DNA of 54,487 nt from Candidatus Melainabacteria bacterium (lineage in GTDB: Bacteria; Cyanobacteriota; Vampirovibrionia; Obscuribacterales; Obscuribacteraceae): contig PLZS01000118.1 in the NCBI GenBank assembly GCA_003153555.1, forward strand, positions 1-54,487. The letters run 5' to 3'. Positions 53,041 through 54,487 of the stretch are shown here, piece after piece. Position numbers and translations under genes: made by a program. Below the pieces are notes generated by a model, which ran no database searches, was not told the origin of the DNA, and saw nothing but the letters and a program-made list of their open reading frames with translations. Each line of letters starts with the position of its first letter. Position 1 is the stretch's first letter.

Positions 53041-53190
53041 TTATTTTTCCGGTCGTTGCTCATCCATGCAAGCTGCGCGTGCCATTAAATTCCCAAAAAC
53101 CTGCCATGATTCTGCACTTTGCAGCTCTGGCGGGTTAGCGCTGTTTGCGAAAGTCCGTCATATAATTGTCCTAGCCCTTGAGGTATTGGC

Positions 53191-54487
53191 GTGCCATCAA
53201 AAATTCAGGCTATAGCGTTTTTCGCGGCGCTCACGTTGGGTTCTAGAGTGCTCGCAGCGGAAGTCCCTGGAGCCAAATTCGATGCGCTGTCGGAAAAAAT
53301 TTCCCAGCTTTCAAGCATGGGTCAGTGCAGTTTTCCGACGTTTTCTCCTGATGGAAGCCAGCTAGCGTTCGTGTCCAATCTGAGCGGCACGGAACAAATA
53401 TGGACGGTGCCCGTTACCGGCGGTTGGCCAAACCAAGTAACTGCCGCTGAAGCACTCGTTGGAGCCGTCTGGTGTCCAACTAGCGACAAGATTGCGTTTA
53501 TGGCAGGCACAGGCAGCAGACAGCTGTACACAGTAAATGCAGACGGCACCGGGCTTAAACAAATTGCGGCTGGTGACAATCAGATTTCTAATTGGTCGAG
53601 CGACGGCAAGAAACTTTTCTACTCTTCAAACCCTGGCGGAAAACGTTTGGCGCCATGCGTCGCAGACATCGAAACAGGCTTATCCAAGCCACTACTGGCA
53701 GATGAGGACTTATATTTTGTCAACGATGTAACTGCAGACGGCAAGACGGCGCTGGCAACACTTTGGAATGGAAATAACGATTGCCAGATGTATTTGATTG
53801 ATCTCGCAACACGAAACAAAACATTGTTGACGGACGATACTCAAAAAGCGTTGTACTCCGGCGGAGGTATAAATCGCTCTGTTCCAGCGTTTTCTAGCGA
53901 TGCTACCGAAGTTTACTGCGTGACGAATTATCTAAGAACCAATTATGCATTCGCGAAGATCAGCACAAAGCCGCTTGATTCAGAGAAACCGAAAGTAGAA
54001 TTCATGGCGGCTCAACCGGGAAATTGCGTCGGGTTTTGTCTCAATCGACAGCATTCAGTTGCAGCAACGGTCTGGAGAGCAGACTCAGGCGACTCAATAT
54101 CCCTGATTGATCTGCGATCTGGCAAGACTAACGATCTGGCACCACTTCCTGCTGCCTCGTGCGCAGAACTCGAGTTTTCTCCAGATGGCAATACTTTGGC
54201 CCTGTCGTTGATAGACAGCAACGTGCCCCAAGATATTTGGCTCTATCACATAAAAGAACGCATGTATCAAAAACTGACACATAGCGAGCATCCGGGAATC
54301 AATCTTCAAAGTTTGGTCAAGGCTGAAATCGTTAACTACAAAGGTACCGATGGAAAGGAAATCAGCGCCTGGTTGTACAAGCCGAAAATACAAAATGCTC
54401 GGAAATCGTTTGTCATTGCTTGCTCCGGTGGCACTTCTCATGTAGAACCTGAATTTCAAGCGCTACTGACGCTCGGCATCGGTGTAA
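53191..54487 (+). CDS. Exported S9/TolB-like beta-propeller peptidase (3' truncated by window edge)
   Basis: A frame of 432 codons runs off the window end. It starts at a GTG with GAGG 7 bases upstream, and a TATAAT is found at 53161. The signal peptide is IQAIAFFAALTLGSRVLAAE. The body has TolB/WD40-like blades: FPTFSPDGSQLAFVSNLSGT, QISNWSSDGKKLFYSSNPGG and ELEFSPDGNTLALSL. The final part (YKGTDGKEISAWLYKPK, then VIACSGGTSH) resembles the start of an S9 prolyl-oligopeptidase catalytic domain, whose Ser, Asp and His would lie beyond the window. Peptidase activity is therefore inferred. Confidence 0.82.
   Translation, partial: MPSKIQAIAFFAALTLGSRVLAAEVPGAKFDALSEKISQLSSMGQCSFPTFSPDGSQLAFVSNLSGTEQIWTVPVTGGWPNQVTAAEALVGAVWCPTSDKIAFMAGTGSRQLYTVNADGTGLKQIAAGDNQISNWSSDGKKLFYSSNPGGKRLAPCVADIETGLSKPLLADEDLYFVNDVTADGKTALATLWNGNNDCQMYLIDLATRNKTLLTDDTQKALYSGGGINRSVPAFSSDATEVYCVTNYLRTNYAFAKISTKPLDSEKPKVEFMAAQPGNCVGFCLNRQHSVAATVWRADSGDSISLIDLRSGKTNDLAPLPAASCAELEFSPDGNTLALSLIDSNVPQDIWLYHIKERMYQKLTHSEHPGINLQSLVKAEIVNYKGTDGKEISAWLYKPKIQNARKSFVIACSGGTSHVEPEFQALLTLGIGV

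Overview
The window looks like a chromosomal segment of a non-photosynthetic relative of cyanobacteria, probably Obscuribacterales in the Vampirovibrionia/Melainabacteria. This is an inference from gene style, not a proof. The signs are a Ser/Thr kinase fused to a zinc ribbon and TPRs, many zinc ribbons attached to membrane proteins, a cyanobacterial-type PAS histidine kinase with a partner receiver, a DUF5685 protein with a Cys-rich tail, and frequent TTG/GTG starts. No photosynthesis genes are seen.

Layout. 1-11220 is core-like: the end of an unknown gene, a Pit phosphate transporter with a universal stress protein, a DinG-type helicase with a LysM protein (opposite strand), a double M16 peptidase, a membrane thioredoxin-like protein, and FeoB behind a 19-bp Fur-like palindrome. 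At 11365-11441 is tRNA-His(GTG). A 9.3-kb integrated element is inserted at its 3' end, bounded by 21-bp direct repeats (11425-11445 and 20763-20783). The element carries a tyrosine integrase, two excisionase/AlpA-like HTH proteins, a P-loop helicase-like protein, an archaeo-eukaryotic-type primase with a zinc finger, a secreted protein, a TIGR02391/Ymh-like protein with a HEPN-type RNxxxH motif (possible anti-phage cargo), a zinc-ribbon membrane protein and a broken XRE repressor. Beyond the right repeat lie what is probably the original tRNA terminator, a HigBA-like toxin-antitoxin pair with a palindromic operator, and a 5'-truncated HipA remnant.

22316-54487 returns to core and lineage-specific genes: a GT39-like membrane glycosyltransferase, a class C beta-lactamase-like serine hydrolase, zinc-ribbon/TPR proteins, a molbindin, a secreted TPR + double retropepsin-like protein, a cluster of standalone ClpX-type zinc-finger proteins (with an in-frame TGA between two of them), a DHH phosphoesterase, a LysM-like protein, an alpha/beta hydrolase, MscL with a C-terminal zinc ribbon, TPR and SGNH proteins, a Ser/Thr kinase, a PPi-type phosphofructokinase, a 4HBT thioesterase, a histidine kinase/response regulator operon, DUF2252, FabH, DUF4253, DUF5685 and a truncated S9/TolB-like peptidase.

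The most interesting parts are the tRNA-His element with its primase/helicase module and HEPN cargo, the ClpX-zinc-finger cluster, and the CCGGxD-repeat tail of the DUF5685 protein. All family assignments rest on motif recognition by eye; no database search was run.
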